64,000 bases of DNA from a virus, in the IMG/VR virus record IMGVR_UViG_3300044609_000960, positions 62,001-126,000 of that record; one strand, given 5' to 3'. The translations under genes and the position numbers were made by a program. Below the pieces are notes generated by a model. That model had not been told where the DNA came from and ran no database searches. It saw only the letters and a list, made by a program, of their open reading frames with translations. Shown piece by piece: positions 45,769-54,731 of this stretch (position 1 is its first letter; the number at the start of each line of letters is the position of its first letter).

Positions 45769-46451
45769 AGTATAAATTCGATAAGTTGTTCTGAATATTT
45801 CTTGATATCATCAGCATTTTTAAGATGAGGATTCTTTCTAACCAAGGTAGATACAGAACGTTTTTTAACTAAATAGTCAGTAAGAAAAGTTTCATCAACT
45901 GGGTCTAGATCAGTGATTTTATGGAGAAGGTCACGATGGCTCATCATAAAGTCCCCCATTGTCATCTCTGATTCATACTCTGGTTCAATGATGTTCGAGT
46001 ATTCAGTAACCTGGGAAAAACTCATTGCAAATGCTTGACGTACTGCACGGATTTTTTTAACAGATACCTGGATTTTTTCGGCGATCTGCTCATCGGTAAT
46101 GTCTGGATCAGTAGTTGTATATTTCCTAATCTTTAAATAAAGATCGGAATATGATCTGGGGATCTTTACCAATCTAGAATTATCTCTGAGATAATTTAGC
46201 ATATGAAACTGTAAACATCTATTCACCCAGGTAGAAAAATTTGCACCTTTACTCTGATCCCAAGAGTCATAGATTTTTACAATATACTCAAGGGCGGCGT
46301 CTCTAAGTTCTTCATAAGGAAGCCCTGTAAAACTTGAGATTTTTTTCGCTACCTGCGAGGCCTTCCACATTTGGGAGATGATTTGCTCATCTCGTTCTGA
46401 TTTTTGCCTACGTGATTTACGACGTGATTGCTTATCTTGTTCTACAGTCAT
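45666..46451 (-). CDS. Sigma-70-family RNA polymerase sigma factor, 261 aa
   Basis: Residues about 43-98 match sigma region 2: LPYEELRDAALEYIVKIYDSWDQSKGANFSTWVNRCL, then LNYLRDNSRLVKIPRS (key blocks YDSWDQSKGANFSTW and RLVKIPRS). Region 3 appears near 116-140 (DITDEQIAEKIQVSVKKIRAV), and a weak region-4-like helix set near 180-225. The N-terminus is a Lys/Arg-rich tail. The start overlaps the thioredoxin-like gene stop by four bases (ATGA). It would redirect host RNA polymerase to phage promoters. The repeated GTTTAAAG element is its natural candidate target, but that link is an inference. The C-terminal about 34 residues are low-complexity and overlap the DUF3223-like gene. Confidence 0.8.
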   Translation of the reverse strand: MTVEQDKQSRRKSRRQKSERDEQIISQMWKASQVAKKISSFTGLPYEELRDAALEYIVKIYDSWDQSKGANFSTWVNRCLQFHMLNYLRDNSRLVKIPRSYSDLYLKIRKYTTTDPDITDEQIAEKIQVSVKKIRAVRQAFAMSFSQVTEYSNIIEPEYESEMTMGDFMMSHRDLLHKITDLDPVDETFLTDYLVKKRSVSTLVRKNPHLKNADDIKKYSEQLIEFILCDASYPSKETNTRREGSKKSGQKLSMEQNLTTL

Positions 46452-46762
46452 GCTTTTTCGATGGCTCCTATGATAAAATCTTTGAGTTGAGACTGAGCTA
46501 AAATACCGTCTATGTTTAATCCTAAGAGTTGAGCATCACGATCAAAAACAGCAAAGTTCGGAGTACCATCGCATTCAATCTGGTCACAAAATGCCCAGTT
46601 ATCTGATGTTACGTCCCATTCCCCAAATCCCACCGAATAATGTGGGTACTCTTCAGCGATTACGTTAGCCGTTTCTGCCCATACAGGTTTCATAGCATTG
46701 CATGCCGCGCAACCTGGCTGGTGAAAAAATACAACTCTATATTTAAATTGTTGATCTGTCAT
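46448..46762 (-). CDS. Thioredoxin/glutaredoxin-like protein, 104 aa
   Basis: The ATG at 46762 has an AGGA-like site upstream and avoids overlap with terminase. A longer frame to 46909 would run 104 bases into the terminase gene and adds no recognisable sequence. The N-terminal beta strand VVFFHQPGC leads into the redox motif CAAC (Cys18 and Cys21), then MKPVWAETANVIAEEY. The cis-Pro region GTPNFAVFD lies near 70. CAAC differs from the CGPC of thioredoxin and CPYC of glutaredoxin. Phage thioredoxins can support ribonucleotide reductase or act as host-directed modifiers. The role here is open. Confidence 0.8.
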   Translation of the reverse strand: MTDQQFKYRVVFFHQPGCAACNAMKPVWAETANVIAEEYPHYSVGFGEWDVTSDNWAFCDQIECDGTPNFAVFDRDAQLLGLNIDGILAQSQLKDFIIGAIEKA

Positions 46763-46805
46763 AATGATAAGTATTCCTGCAGGTAATACGTTATGTATTA
46801 TACCA

Positions 46806-48422
46806 TTAAAGATATTTTGTAGCGGATCCTTTGCTACTTCCCATGGTAGTATTGACTTTACCCACTTCACTAGAAAGTCTTCTAGATCCACCTCGGTAGA
46901 ATGGGTCATGGACTAGGCGCGGTAATTCCTTTCTGTCCCCTCCATGGACGGTTCTACCACCCATAATCTCATCTCGATAAACGGTCACTCCATACACGAA
47001 AGCGTCTACAAAGTCGTCGTTTTTGATAAATGGGAAAGAGGTTAATTCCGCTGTTCTTTCCGCCAATGAGGGTAGGTTCTCGTAAAGAGAGACGATCCCA
47101 TCCTCTACAAGCGGGGCAATTGCGTTTGCCCTAAGTACCTTGTCTTTATTAGGTACTAATTCTTTAATCGAGATATTAATGGTTCTCTTTAGAGTTTGAA
47201 TCAAAGGGACTCCTTGGGCTCTACCCTCAATATATACACATCTTAGTTTCCAAGTTTTAACAAGTTGGGGGAAGATCTTCTCAAGATCTGGGAACTCCAT
47301 TCGATCGAGGATATAATGAATGAGATGAAGTTTACTTTCACGTTTGTCATATCCCCAGATACAAATTGCAGTATAATCATTCATCCTATCGGCCTTATAG
47401 GCCGTGTCGATAGTGGCATAGATGTAGGAATATTTACTCTTATTCTTTGAATGATACCCAAACCAATGTTCTTTAAAGATTGCACCCTGCTCACCGGCTG
47501 GTCTGCCTTGGTATAAGGAATTAAAGTCTCTATCGCCGATTGATTTCTTGATCGCCTCAAGGTTCTCCACAGGAAAAAACTGAGGCCAATGAGACTCACC
47601 CAATCTTCTCCCGAGAACATCGTTCTCTTCATCTGTACATAGAGCAGGTACATTAAGCTCCTTCCAGCCTTCGGGGTCAGCCTTAAGCAATCTACCAATC
47701 ACATCATCTACATGAAAGCGAGTTCCCATGGAAATGATTCCATGGTTAGGAAGACCACGGGTTAAGAACTGAGCCTGGGTCCAAGCAAATGTACTCTCCA
47801 TGACCGTGGGTGAGTTACCATCAGCGAGAAGGTCATCTAGAATCCCAACTCCAGGGAGTTCACTGTCATCAATTACGCCAAAACCAAATCCGGTAACGTT
47901 ACCCCCAGCCGATGCCATCTTAATCAGACCACCATTGTTGTTTCGGATGGCACTTAAATTAGATTTATCTCTATCTACCTCGCATTCAGGAAAGAGCCAT
48001 GCAAAACTCTCATGGGAGATATACTCAATCACTGCTCTAGAGTTTTCGTTGGTGAGTTGGAGCGCATAAGAGCTCATGATAAATTGGGCAGTGGGGCTCC
48101 GACCCATTTGCCATGATGGAAAAACCTTGGAGATAAGCAAAGACTTCCCTGTTCTCGGAGGTAGGGAGATAGCACTTTGCTTATAATCTTTGTCTCCGTC
48201 TCCAATCTTTTGTAGAAAGTTACCGATTACCTCATGGACATGGAATGGTTGAAACTTTCCAGCAATAGGAACTTCTGATGTTATAAATCGAGCATATGTT
48301 AAGAAGTCTGTTCGACATTTAAGTCGAAGGAGTTCTTGTTTGTCTGAAGGTGAAAGGGAAGAAATATTCCCTTCCATCTCTTTAACAATCTGCCTTTCCT
48401 TCGCGGCTTCTACCTTGTTCAT
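46806..48422 (-). CDS. Terminase large subunit, 538 aa
   Basis: The ATPase domain has Walker A PPRTGKS (residues 88-94), a Walker B area GVIDDSELPGVGILDDLLAD (about 182-201), and the coupling motif SMGTRFHVDDVIGRLL (about 231-246). The nuclease domain begins IYATIDTAYKADRMNDYTAICIWG with Asp339 and Asp349, and includes DDFVDAFVYGV near 490 with further acidic residues. The layout matches the TIGR01630/Terminase_6C-like family rather than a clear T4 gp17. It packages DNA into the prohead and cuts it. The ATG at 48422 overlaps the upstream gene by 41 bases; a Met at codon 16 (48377) is an alternative start without overlap. Confidence 0.9.
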   Translation of the reverse strand: MNKVEAAKERQIVKEMEGNISSLSPSDKQELLRLKCRTDFLTYARFITSEVPIAGKFQPFHVHEVIGNFLQKIGDGDKDYKQSAISLPPRTGKSLLISKVFPSWQMGRSPTAQFIMSSYALQLTNENSRAVIEYISHESFAWLFPECEVDRDKSNLSAIRNNNGGLIKMASAGGNVTGFGFGVIDDSELPGVGILDDLLADGNSPTVMESTFAWTQAQFLTRGLPNHGIISMGTRFHVDDVIGRLLKADPEGWKELNVPALCTDEENDVLGRRLGESHWPQFFPVENLEAIKKSIGDRDFNSLYQGRPAGEQGAIFKEHWFGYHSKNKSKYSYIYATIDTAYKADRMNDYTAICIWGYDKRESKLHLIHYILDRMEFPDLEKIFPQLVKTWKLRCVYIEGRAQGVPLIQTLKRTINISIKELVPNKDKVLRANAIAPLVEDGIVSLYENLPSLAERTAELTSFPFIKNDDFVDAFVYGVTVYRDEIMGGRTVHGGDRKELPRLVHDPFYRGGSRRLSSEVGKVNTTMGSSKGSATKYL

Positions 48423-51297
48423 AATTTATCTGGTCTAAGAGAGATGAGATTTGTTGTTGGTCAGGTGGCAGATCAAAATACTTTGTGGGCAATGAATTAC
48501 CTAATAGAGATGAAGGTTCTGGTGGCTCTGGTGAATTTATCTTAGACTCTAAAGAGTCTTTAAGCACTTTATCTTTGTTATTGGTTGTCTTACATCCATC
48601 GAAATTAATTGGAACATCAGGATTGAAGAGTCCAAGGACAATATCCGCTGCCTCAAGGAGGCCTTCTCCAGGGGAGAGTTGCTTCCATTCCTTATGAGCA
48701 GGTTTGAGGGCTTTATTAATTGTTAATGTTGCTTCAGTTCGAGATTTTTTACTTAACTTGGGAATTTGTTTGATATTTTTGTTTGTAAGTACAAGGGCTG
48801 GTGTCTTTGCAACTCCAATTCTTGGACCATCTTTAGTTCCGTCTAAACGTTTAACATACTGATAAAGGTCCATAATCGCCCTAGCGTGCTCTGTCATATC
48901 TTTTAGGGCTAGAGGAAAATAAGAGAAGTTAGATGAGAAAAATTTTCTCATTGTACGATATTGAGCATCAATTAACTTTCTCTCAATAGACTCCACCTTA
49001 GAGATATTATTATCTGCTTGCTTAAGAGCCTTTTCAATAGCCTCTAACGAATAAATAAGTTCTGAGAAAAGCTCTGGGAAGTCAGCATTCTTTGCACCCT
49101 CCATTCTATCAGCAAGGTCTTTCAACCTACTAACAGCCTTAAGGATTTTTGTTAGATCAAAAGGATTCTTAACGCATAATTCCTCACCAATCTGAGTAGG
49201 AAGAAAGTCAGTGATTGGGTTATTATTATTATCTACTGGATTCCCACTAGGTGAATAGGAACTATGCCCACTCTTAAGTACATTGCCACAGGGGTCAAGG
49301 AGTCTATTCCCATCAGAATCTACCCCATGTTCTGTCTTTCTACATTTAGGGTCACATGGGCAATCCAATCCGCCCCCACCGAATAGTCCCCCAAGGCCGG
49401 GTATCCCGCCAAGGATAGATGAGACCGGGTTAATACCAGTAAGAGCAGAAAATGCGCTTAGGCCTAAACCTGCAGGTCCTAAGAATGAGGTGAATTGCCC
49501 ACCTAACCCAACTAACTGGAGCGCTGAGGTAGCCAATTGTGGTACACCCTGTAACCCGCCAAGACTAGGAATGCCTGGTAGGTTAGCAAAATTAGCGGCC
49601 ATCTGAGCAATTTCACCAAAATCCCCACCAGAAAGTTTCCCTAGAATATCCCCAGAAACCAAGTCAGTAAGACCACCGATCCCTCCTGCTGTAGAGATAA
49701 TCTGATTAATAGAATCTGGTAGGGATTGATCCAATGCCCCAACGGCACTACCGATAATATTATTGATGGAGAGAGGTTGACCATTTAGAATATCTTTACC
49801 AATGTCCCATACAGGGGATACGAATTGTGCTACCTCTGGAGGGAGCTGGGAGAGACCAAGCATCGCAGCACTATCAATAGCACCCAATGCTCCACCAGCC
49901 ATATATGCTGAATATACTCCGGCCACCTGAGAAGGTAGGCCATTGAATGCCTGATTGAGAGAGTTCTTGCCTATGATTTGCAGAGCAGAGTCAAGAGTAT
50001 TATTTCGTATACCCCTAGCCAGCACATCCCCTGCTCCTCCAGCAGTGCGAAGAATCGCTACCAACTCATCATCAATAACACCACCCCTATTTATGGCATT
50101 GGTTATCTGTGAAGTTAATGCAGCAATGGATTGATTAGAATTGTTTGCAATCGCAATCTTTGCAAGGTTGCTAAGCATATCCGCCCCGTTAAATTGCCCT
50201 GGAAGAGCATTTGCTGCGATCATTGCTTCCTTCAGGGCCGGATCTGAAGCAATAGGTGCCACTGCATTTCCGGCAGCCTTTAAGATTTCTTTACCTGCTT
50301 TACCAACAAAATCTTGGGAGGAAGGTGATGCATTTTGAGCTAGGGCCTCCATGGGTTTTTTAGAAGCCAAGAAGTCCTTTCTGGACATTGGCTTTTCACC
50401 CGGATAGAATTGTACTGGTCTCCGAGTACCGGGATGGACCCATTTCATCTGGCCTTGGTAGCGGAGACAAATCGCCAGCTCAGAGTTATCACCGGGGTCT
50501 ATGATTGCCTCCATCCCATGATTCTTCTCAGTGCAAGAAGGGAGTGTAGTTCGGAATACTAACGGAGGTGAAGATACTGGGCTCCATGAGAAATCACCAT
50601 TCTCATCCCTACGGCACATTAGCATCGTCGAGCGAAACTTCCGATCCTCCGCAAACTCTCTTATCTCCCCCTCAAGTGCCTGAGAGCATTTAGGCATTCC
50701 AGACTTCTTAGAAAGATTGGTATTTATCTGCGATTCCACCACTCCAGGATCAAATCCCTTCTCAACTAGTTTGCCATGGGTAAGGGATTTCCATGCATAG
50801 ACCGGATCCCCACCTTCTTGGGTATTATTTCTTCTGAGGCAAATAATAACATCTTGATTTACCTCATTCTCAAGGAGATACATCCGTCCAGCATTATCTT
50901 CATTGCATCTCATACCGGGATCGGAGGCAATACTTCCTGCCTCCATTTGCTCACCAAGTACTGTGAGTTGGATAGGCGTACCTACACCACTCCCTCTAGG
51001 ATCTTTATTAAATATCTGACTTACAAATGCGTCGTTAGTATTACCTCCGGCTTTGGAAAGGAGGCAAGGAGCACCGATATATTGCGAACTTAGTTGGCCC
51101 TTATGACTACCTTGTACATACACCCAGTCACTTGTAATCCCCGAGTAAAGTACCTTAACCCTCCCAAGTCTTTTAGGATCTGACACAGAGACAATAGTCC
51201 CAATCTCATTAAATGGATCTCCAAAGGGTCCGCCTATAGCCTCCGAGGTGCGGAGGCTAAGTTCTTTCATTGTCTGTAGGTCGTCAAAAAATCCCAT
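48382..51297 (-). CDS. Baseplate spike/hub protein with OB-fold (gp5/VgrG-like), 971 aa
   Basis: Residues about 30-110 resemble the OB-fold of baseplate spike proteins: IGTIVSVSDPKRLGRVKVLYSG, then SDWVYVQGS (key residues DPKRLGRVKV). A long Gly/Ala/Leu-rich hydrophobic region spans about 350-645, including GGIPGLGGLFGGGG just before a Cys cluster (CPCDPKCRKTEHG near 645-655). The C-terminal 250 residues are helical, with coiled-coil potential near 730-770, and end in an acidic Pro/Ser-rich tail. There is no lysozyme domain; that activity appears to sit in the hub protein at 41383. It lies three bases after the gpI-like gene in the baseplate operon. Confidence 0.7.
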   Translation of the reverse strand: MGFFDDLQTMKELSLRTSEAIGGPFGDPFNEIGTIVSVSDPKRLGRVKVLYSGITSDWVYVQGSHKGQLSSQYIGAPCLLSKAGGNTNDAFVSQIFNKDPRGSGVGTPIQLTVLGEQMEAGSIASDPGMRCNEDNAGRMYLLENEVNQDVIICLRRNNTQEGGDPVYAWKSLTHGKLVEKGFDPGVVESQINTNLSKKSGMPKCSQALEGEIREFAEDRKFRSTMLMCRRDENGDFSWSPVSSPPLVFRTTLPSCTEKNHGMEAIIDPGDNSELAICLRYQGQMKWVHPGTRRPVQFYPGEKPMSRKDFLASKKPMEALAQNASPSSQDFVGKAGKEILKAAGNAVAPIASDPALKEAMIAANALPGQFNGADMLSNLAKIAIANNSNQSIAALTSQITNAINRGGVIDDELVAILRTAGGAGDVLARGIRNNTLDSALQIIGKNSLNQAFNGLPSQVAGVYSAYMAGGALGAIDSAAMLGLSQLPPEVAQFVSPVWDIGKDILNGQPLSINNIIGSAVGALDQSLPDSINQIISTAGGIGGLTDLVSGDILGKLSGGDFGEIAQMAANFANLPGIPSLGGLQGVPQLATSALQLVGLGGQFTSFLGPAGLGLSAFSALTGINPVSSILGGIPGLGGLFGGGGLDCPCDPKCRKTEHGVDSDGNRLLDPCGNVLKSGHSSYSPSGNPVDNNNNPITDFLPTQIGEELCVKNPFDLTKILKAVSRLKDLADRMEGAKNADFPELFSELIYSLEAIEKALKQADNNISKVESIERKLIDAQYRTMRKFFSSNFSYFPLALKDMTEHARAIMDLYQYVKRLDGTKDGPRIGVAKTPALVLTNKNIKQIPKLSKKSRTEATLTINKALKPAHKEWKQLSPGEGLLEAADIVLGLFNPDVPINFDGCKTTNNKDKVLKDSLESKINSPEPPEPSSLLGNSLPTKYFDLPPDQQQISSLLDQINYEQGRSREGKADC

Positions 51298-51300
51298 GTA

Positions 51301-53445
51301 TTAGTCCTCTTCTACAATCTCTGGCTCAAAAAAACCGTCTCCAACTGCCCATAGATCTGCAGAAAGATATGCATATTGAATATGTTTATTTAGGTTATCT
51401 GGTAACCAATTCTTAGAGATATAATTCACTCTATCCCAAGACTTACCGTCTCTATTATAGTAGTATGGAACTCTAAAAAATACATTCTTACTATCTTCAA
51501 CTGAAGTAACTCTAGATACTCCAGCCACTATTTGATTTGAATAGTTGTTAATAGCAAGATCAGATTCTCCACCTACCTGTAGAATTTCTGACTTATATGG
51601 CCATAAGGGAGGAGCATCAATTTCAACATTTCTAAGACCATTCTTTGGCCTTCTAACTAATACCTCTGAGGTAGTTCCATCCTCTTTTGTTAAAATTGAT
51701 GTATTTTTTATTTCAACCTCTTCCTCTGTATGGGCTTTAAGATCGAATATTGAAGATAAGAAAGCAAATGATAACACACTTCCTTTCGATTCCATAAGAC
51801 CATTCCATTTACCATCATAAATTTTTATGGAATTTGTTGGAGATAGTGATAGTATCTTAGAAGTACTATTATATGCTTTTTCTTTGTATAAATATTCGGA
51901 TGCTAATACATTTGAATTATAAGTAAGAGAACTCACCTCATCAAATTTAATTTTATTACTATTATCTTGGGAGGGATATGTCGTCCATAATTGACTCGAT
52001 ATAAAGGGGAATTTATTAAGCGCTTCGCCTTTGGGAGTTTTTATCTCACCAACACCTGGGAGGGTAAATGTTTTTTCACGATCATACCATCCGAAAGCAT
52101 TTTCGATCATCGCTACTTTGATCTTTCTTTCCCATCTACCATCCCATAGATCCCCAAATAGACCTACATGTTGCGCGAGCCAATCAAGAACCAGCGGAGA
52201 ACATGTCTCAAGATCGAGATAGTTCTGATAGAAAGATGCAATTTGGTCTTTCTTTGAGGAAAGAAACTCATCCACCCCACTTGTTAACCATTGAGCTGGG
52301 GATTCATTTTCAGAGAATAATGGATCAGAGCGATATGCCTCGGAAATACCTGGCAATCTAGAGTATACTGGACGCGCTATATCATTCTTAGAGTACTCAA
52401 GTACTCCTCTCTTTAGAGAACTTTTTGTTACCTGGATTATATTATTAAAAAGTTCTTTTACTCGGTTATATACGGTAATAATGAACTTAAAATTATCATG
52501 GACTCTTACTTCTTTATAGAGATATTCTTCCTCAATAATTAAAGCGCATTGCTCATACCACTCAGTAGGTAATGTGGAGAATACCTGTAACATCTCACCT
52601 TTAACTTCTTCTCTAACCCCATCTTCATAAAGAACTAAAGAAATGTACCCGTCCGACTTCTGTGGATAAAGGAGAGTCATGAACGACGAAATAAATCTAT
52701 CTCTTCTGTTTTCAAGACCTATTACATTTGTCTTAGGAGGATTATTTATCGCATCTAATCTCTCATCAATCACTCTTATTGCCTGATCTATAAAATCTTC
52801 TGAAAAATAATATTTTGGAGGGAGGTAAATTTTTGAATACTTAGAAGCCGGAGCATCGATATCTAATGTTAATGGACCGGATTCAGTGAAGGTTATTGCT
52901 TTACCTCTAAGTACAGAATGAAGTGATACTTCTTTTTCTACGTTTAAATAATATATCAAAGGAGCATTAGAATTATATGTATTACTTGACTGATATTTCC
53001 ACTTCTTATTTCTTACATAACTTAGTTTTCCAATAATACATTTACCAGGATTACAAAGAGTATCTTCTCCTTCACCGTCTTTACATATCAATCCTATTCT
53101 GGAGCAACTCTCCATTCCACCATGTTCTGTGCCACCAAGCGGATGCCCATGGGCGTAGATAGGAAATCCACCAAGAGTTGGATCTTCTGAAATTACCTCG
53201 GTATTGGAATACGTATGTCCAATGTTTTTATATACAAATCCATCAAGAGTTAAATTGCCACTTTGAACCGAAATTACTCTATCTCTAGGAGAGTTAATAT
53301 CTTTTGATTCAAAAACAATATTCCCTAACTTATGAGCAAATATTTTTTGCTTTTTTGTTCTATCAAACTCTAAGATAATATGAGCTGAAGAAAGGGAGGG
53401 ATTATTTTTTCTTGATTGTATACTATCCCAAACTGATAGATTCAT
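51301..53445 (-). CDS. Baseplate protein with gpI-like tail domain, 714 aa
   Basis: Residues about 405-460 contain LETCSPLVLDWLAQHVGLFGDLWDGRWERKIKVAMIENAFGWY. This matches the LxxLAWHLGVDxWD ... KRxLI pattern of P2 gpI-like baseplate wedge proteins. The N-terminal 400 residues are not recognised and include a His/Cys-rich stretch (about 93-135: AHGHPLGGTEHGG, then SC, LIC, LCNPGKC). The start overlaps the gpJ-like stop by four bases (ATGA). The J then I order is the same as in P2-type phages, supporting a baseplate role. The protein is much longer than P2 gpI, so it is likely a fusion with extra N- and C-terminal modules. Confidence 0.7.
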   Translation of the reverse strand: MNLSVWDSIQSRKNNPSLSSAHIILEFDRTKKQKIFAHKLGNIVFESKDINSPRDRVISVQSGNLTLDGFVYKNIGHTYSNTEVISEDPTLGGFPIYAHGHPLGGTEHGGMESCSRIGLICKDGEGEDTLCNPGKCIIGKLSYVRNKKWKYQSSNTYNSNAPLIYYLNVEKEVSLHSVLRGKAITFTESGPLTLDIDAPASKYSKIYLPPKYYFSEDFIDQAIRVIDERLDAINNPPKTNVIGLENRRDRFISSFMTLLYPQKSDGYISLVLYEDGVREEVKGEMLQVFSTLPTEWYEQCALIIEEEYLYKEVRVHDNFKFIITVYNRVKELFNNIIQVTKSSLKRGVLEYSKNDIARPVYSRLPGISEAYRSDPLFSENESPAQWLTSGVDEFLSSKKDQIASFYQNYLDLETCSPLVLDWLAQHVGLFGDLWDGRWERKIKVAMIENAFGWYDREKTFTLPGVGEIKTPKGEALNKFPFISSQLWTTYPSQDNSNKIKFDEVSSLTYNSNVLASEYLYKEKAYNSTSKILSLSPTNSIKIYDGKWNGLMESKGSVLSFAFLSSIFDLKAHTEEEVEIKNTSILTKEDGTTSEVLVRRPKNGLRNVEIDAPPLWPYKSEILQVGGESDLAINNYSNQIVAGVSRVTSVEDSKNVFFRVPYYYNRDGKSWDRVNYISKNWLPDNLNKHIQYAYLSADLWAVGDGFFEPEIVEED

Positions 53446-54731
53446 GGTGTATATAGATTGGTATAGGTATATGTGAGTGGGCTAAAATCGTTGATAGATG
53501 TAAATGTTATTTGGAGGTTATACAACTTATATGAGATGATTCCAGAAGTGGGAACATATACCTCATTATCTGAATTTATTACATCTATATATGAGTAGAT
53601 ACATTTACCCAATGATTCTGATTCTTCACCAATAAACCCAGCACAAAATCCTTCGACATTGGCTGAATCTTTTAACATTAACTTTGTATCAAGTGTATTT
53701 ATTGTCTTGACAAATGAGAATCCATAAAGTCTTCTCAAAAGATCTTGGTAGGATAGATTAGATCCTAGAGGGAGGTTTATTGGATTGATGTATTCTTGTA
53801 ATGAAACAAGAATCTCATTAGATCTAGATTCTATGTTTCCAGAAATTTCAGCTGGATCATAATAGACCTCAATTACCATATCAATAGGAATTATCTCTGG
53901 TGGTAATATGGAGATATTAGTGCCTAAAGTAACTCTATTTCTTACAGACTCGATAATATACTGGAGTGTTGTATCTGACAGTTGTTTTCCATTATCATCA
54001 CCAGCGCATATGACTATATTCCCAGACAGAGCAGAAGAGAGTTGATACCTTTCTTCGTATGTAAGAACTTTTATCAAGGATGCTTCTGGCGCTAGTACAG
54101 ATACCTCATTCTGAAAGTCTAAAGCAGTAGTTAGATTTCTCCTGCTCAGAACTTCAAAGGCTCTTTTCTTCATCGAGTTAACAGACTCTAAGTCTTTGCC
54201 TCCAGTCGCAGCAGAGTTATTTCTTAGAAAATCTAACCCTACAAAACTTCTTTCAATTTTATTGATTTCTCCTGCTCCGACATTATATACCGACCCCCAT
54301 TTCTCTGAGCGACAAATAGCAGTGATGGAATCTTCCGACTCAAGAATCCTTACTTCCTCAAGGAGGGTAAAACTAAGACCATTATTTGCATATACTCTAG
54401 TCCCAGATGGTATAATTACAACTCTATTATACCCAGGTACTTTATAAAAACTCACATCAACTAACGCCCTTGCTCCTATCCTTCTTTGAATGCCTAATTG
54501 TCTTAACCATTGTAGACTAAATGCCTCGGGGAGATTGTTAAGATAATAAAGAAGTTCTGATTGGGCGAATGCTTGACCTTCACTAATTGCCGCTAGTGGT
54601 GAAGCCGGAGTAAAATCATTTAACTCACCTCCAGACTCAAGATTTATTCTGGTCTGAATTGCGCGTACTAATGCCGAAGTATTTCTACTATCGAGTTGGA
54701 GTGGTAGTATCGGACCGTAGATATTAGCCAT
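53442..54731 (-). CDS. Baseplate J-like protein (gpJ / gp6 family), 429 aa
   Basis: Features of the baseplate J family are visible. An N-terminal helical part (ALVRAIQTRINLESGGELNDFTPASPLAAISEGQAFA; key residues DFTPASPLAAISE) is followed by RRIGARALVDVSFY and then VVIIPSGTRVYANNGLSFTL. A second half begins GGKDLESVNSMKKRAFEVLSRRNLTTALDFQ (the usual GGxDxExxxxxRxR then TxxDF pattern), with an EYINPINLPLGSNLSYQDLLRRLY C-terminal segment. In contractile-tail phages this protein forms the dimer scaffold of the baseplate wedge. It follows the 351-aa gene by a one-base TAATG overlap and is coupled to the gpI-like gene. Confidence 0.85.
   Translation of the reverse strand: MANIYGPILPLQLDSRNTSALVRAIQTRINLESGGELNDFTPASPLAAISEGQAFAQSELLYYLNNLPEAFSLQWLRQLGIQRRIGARALVDVSFYKVPGYNRVVIIPSGTRVYANNGLSFTLLEEVRILESEDSITAICRSEKWGSVYNVGAGEINKIERSFVGLDFLRNNSAATGGKDLESVNSMKKRAFEVLSRRNLTTALDFQNEVSVLAPEASLIKVLTYEERYQLSSALSGNIVICAGDDNGKQLSDTTLQYIIESVRNRVTLGTNISILPPEIIPIDMVIEVYYDPAEISGNIESRSNEILVSLQEYINPINLPLGSNLSYQDLLRRLYGFSFVKTINTLDTKLMLKDSANVEGFCAGFIGEESESLGKCIYSYIDVINSDNEVYVPTSGIISYKLYNLQITFTSINDFSPLTYTYTNLYTP

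Noticed and set aside
45352-45828. A 158-codon open frame on the plus strand
   Set aside because: It is antisense to the DUF3223-like and sigma factor genes, both of which have recognisable domains.
46763-46909. Extended N-terminus for the thioredoxin-like gene
   Set aside because: It would overlap the terminase gene by 104 bases and adds a segment unlike any thioredoxin. The ATG at 46762 gives the normal length and start.
48485-51093. Several plus-strand open frames opposite the spike/hub gene
   Set aside because: They are Pro/Ser-rich translations expected from the complement of Gly/Ala-rich coding sequence.
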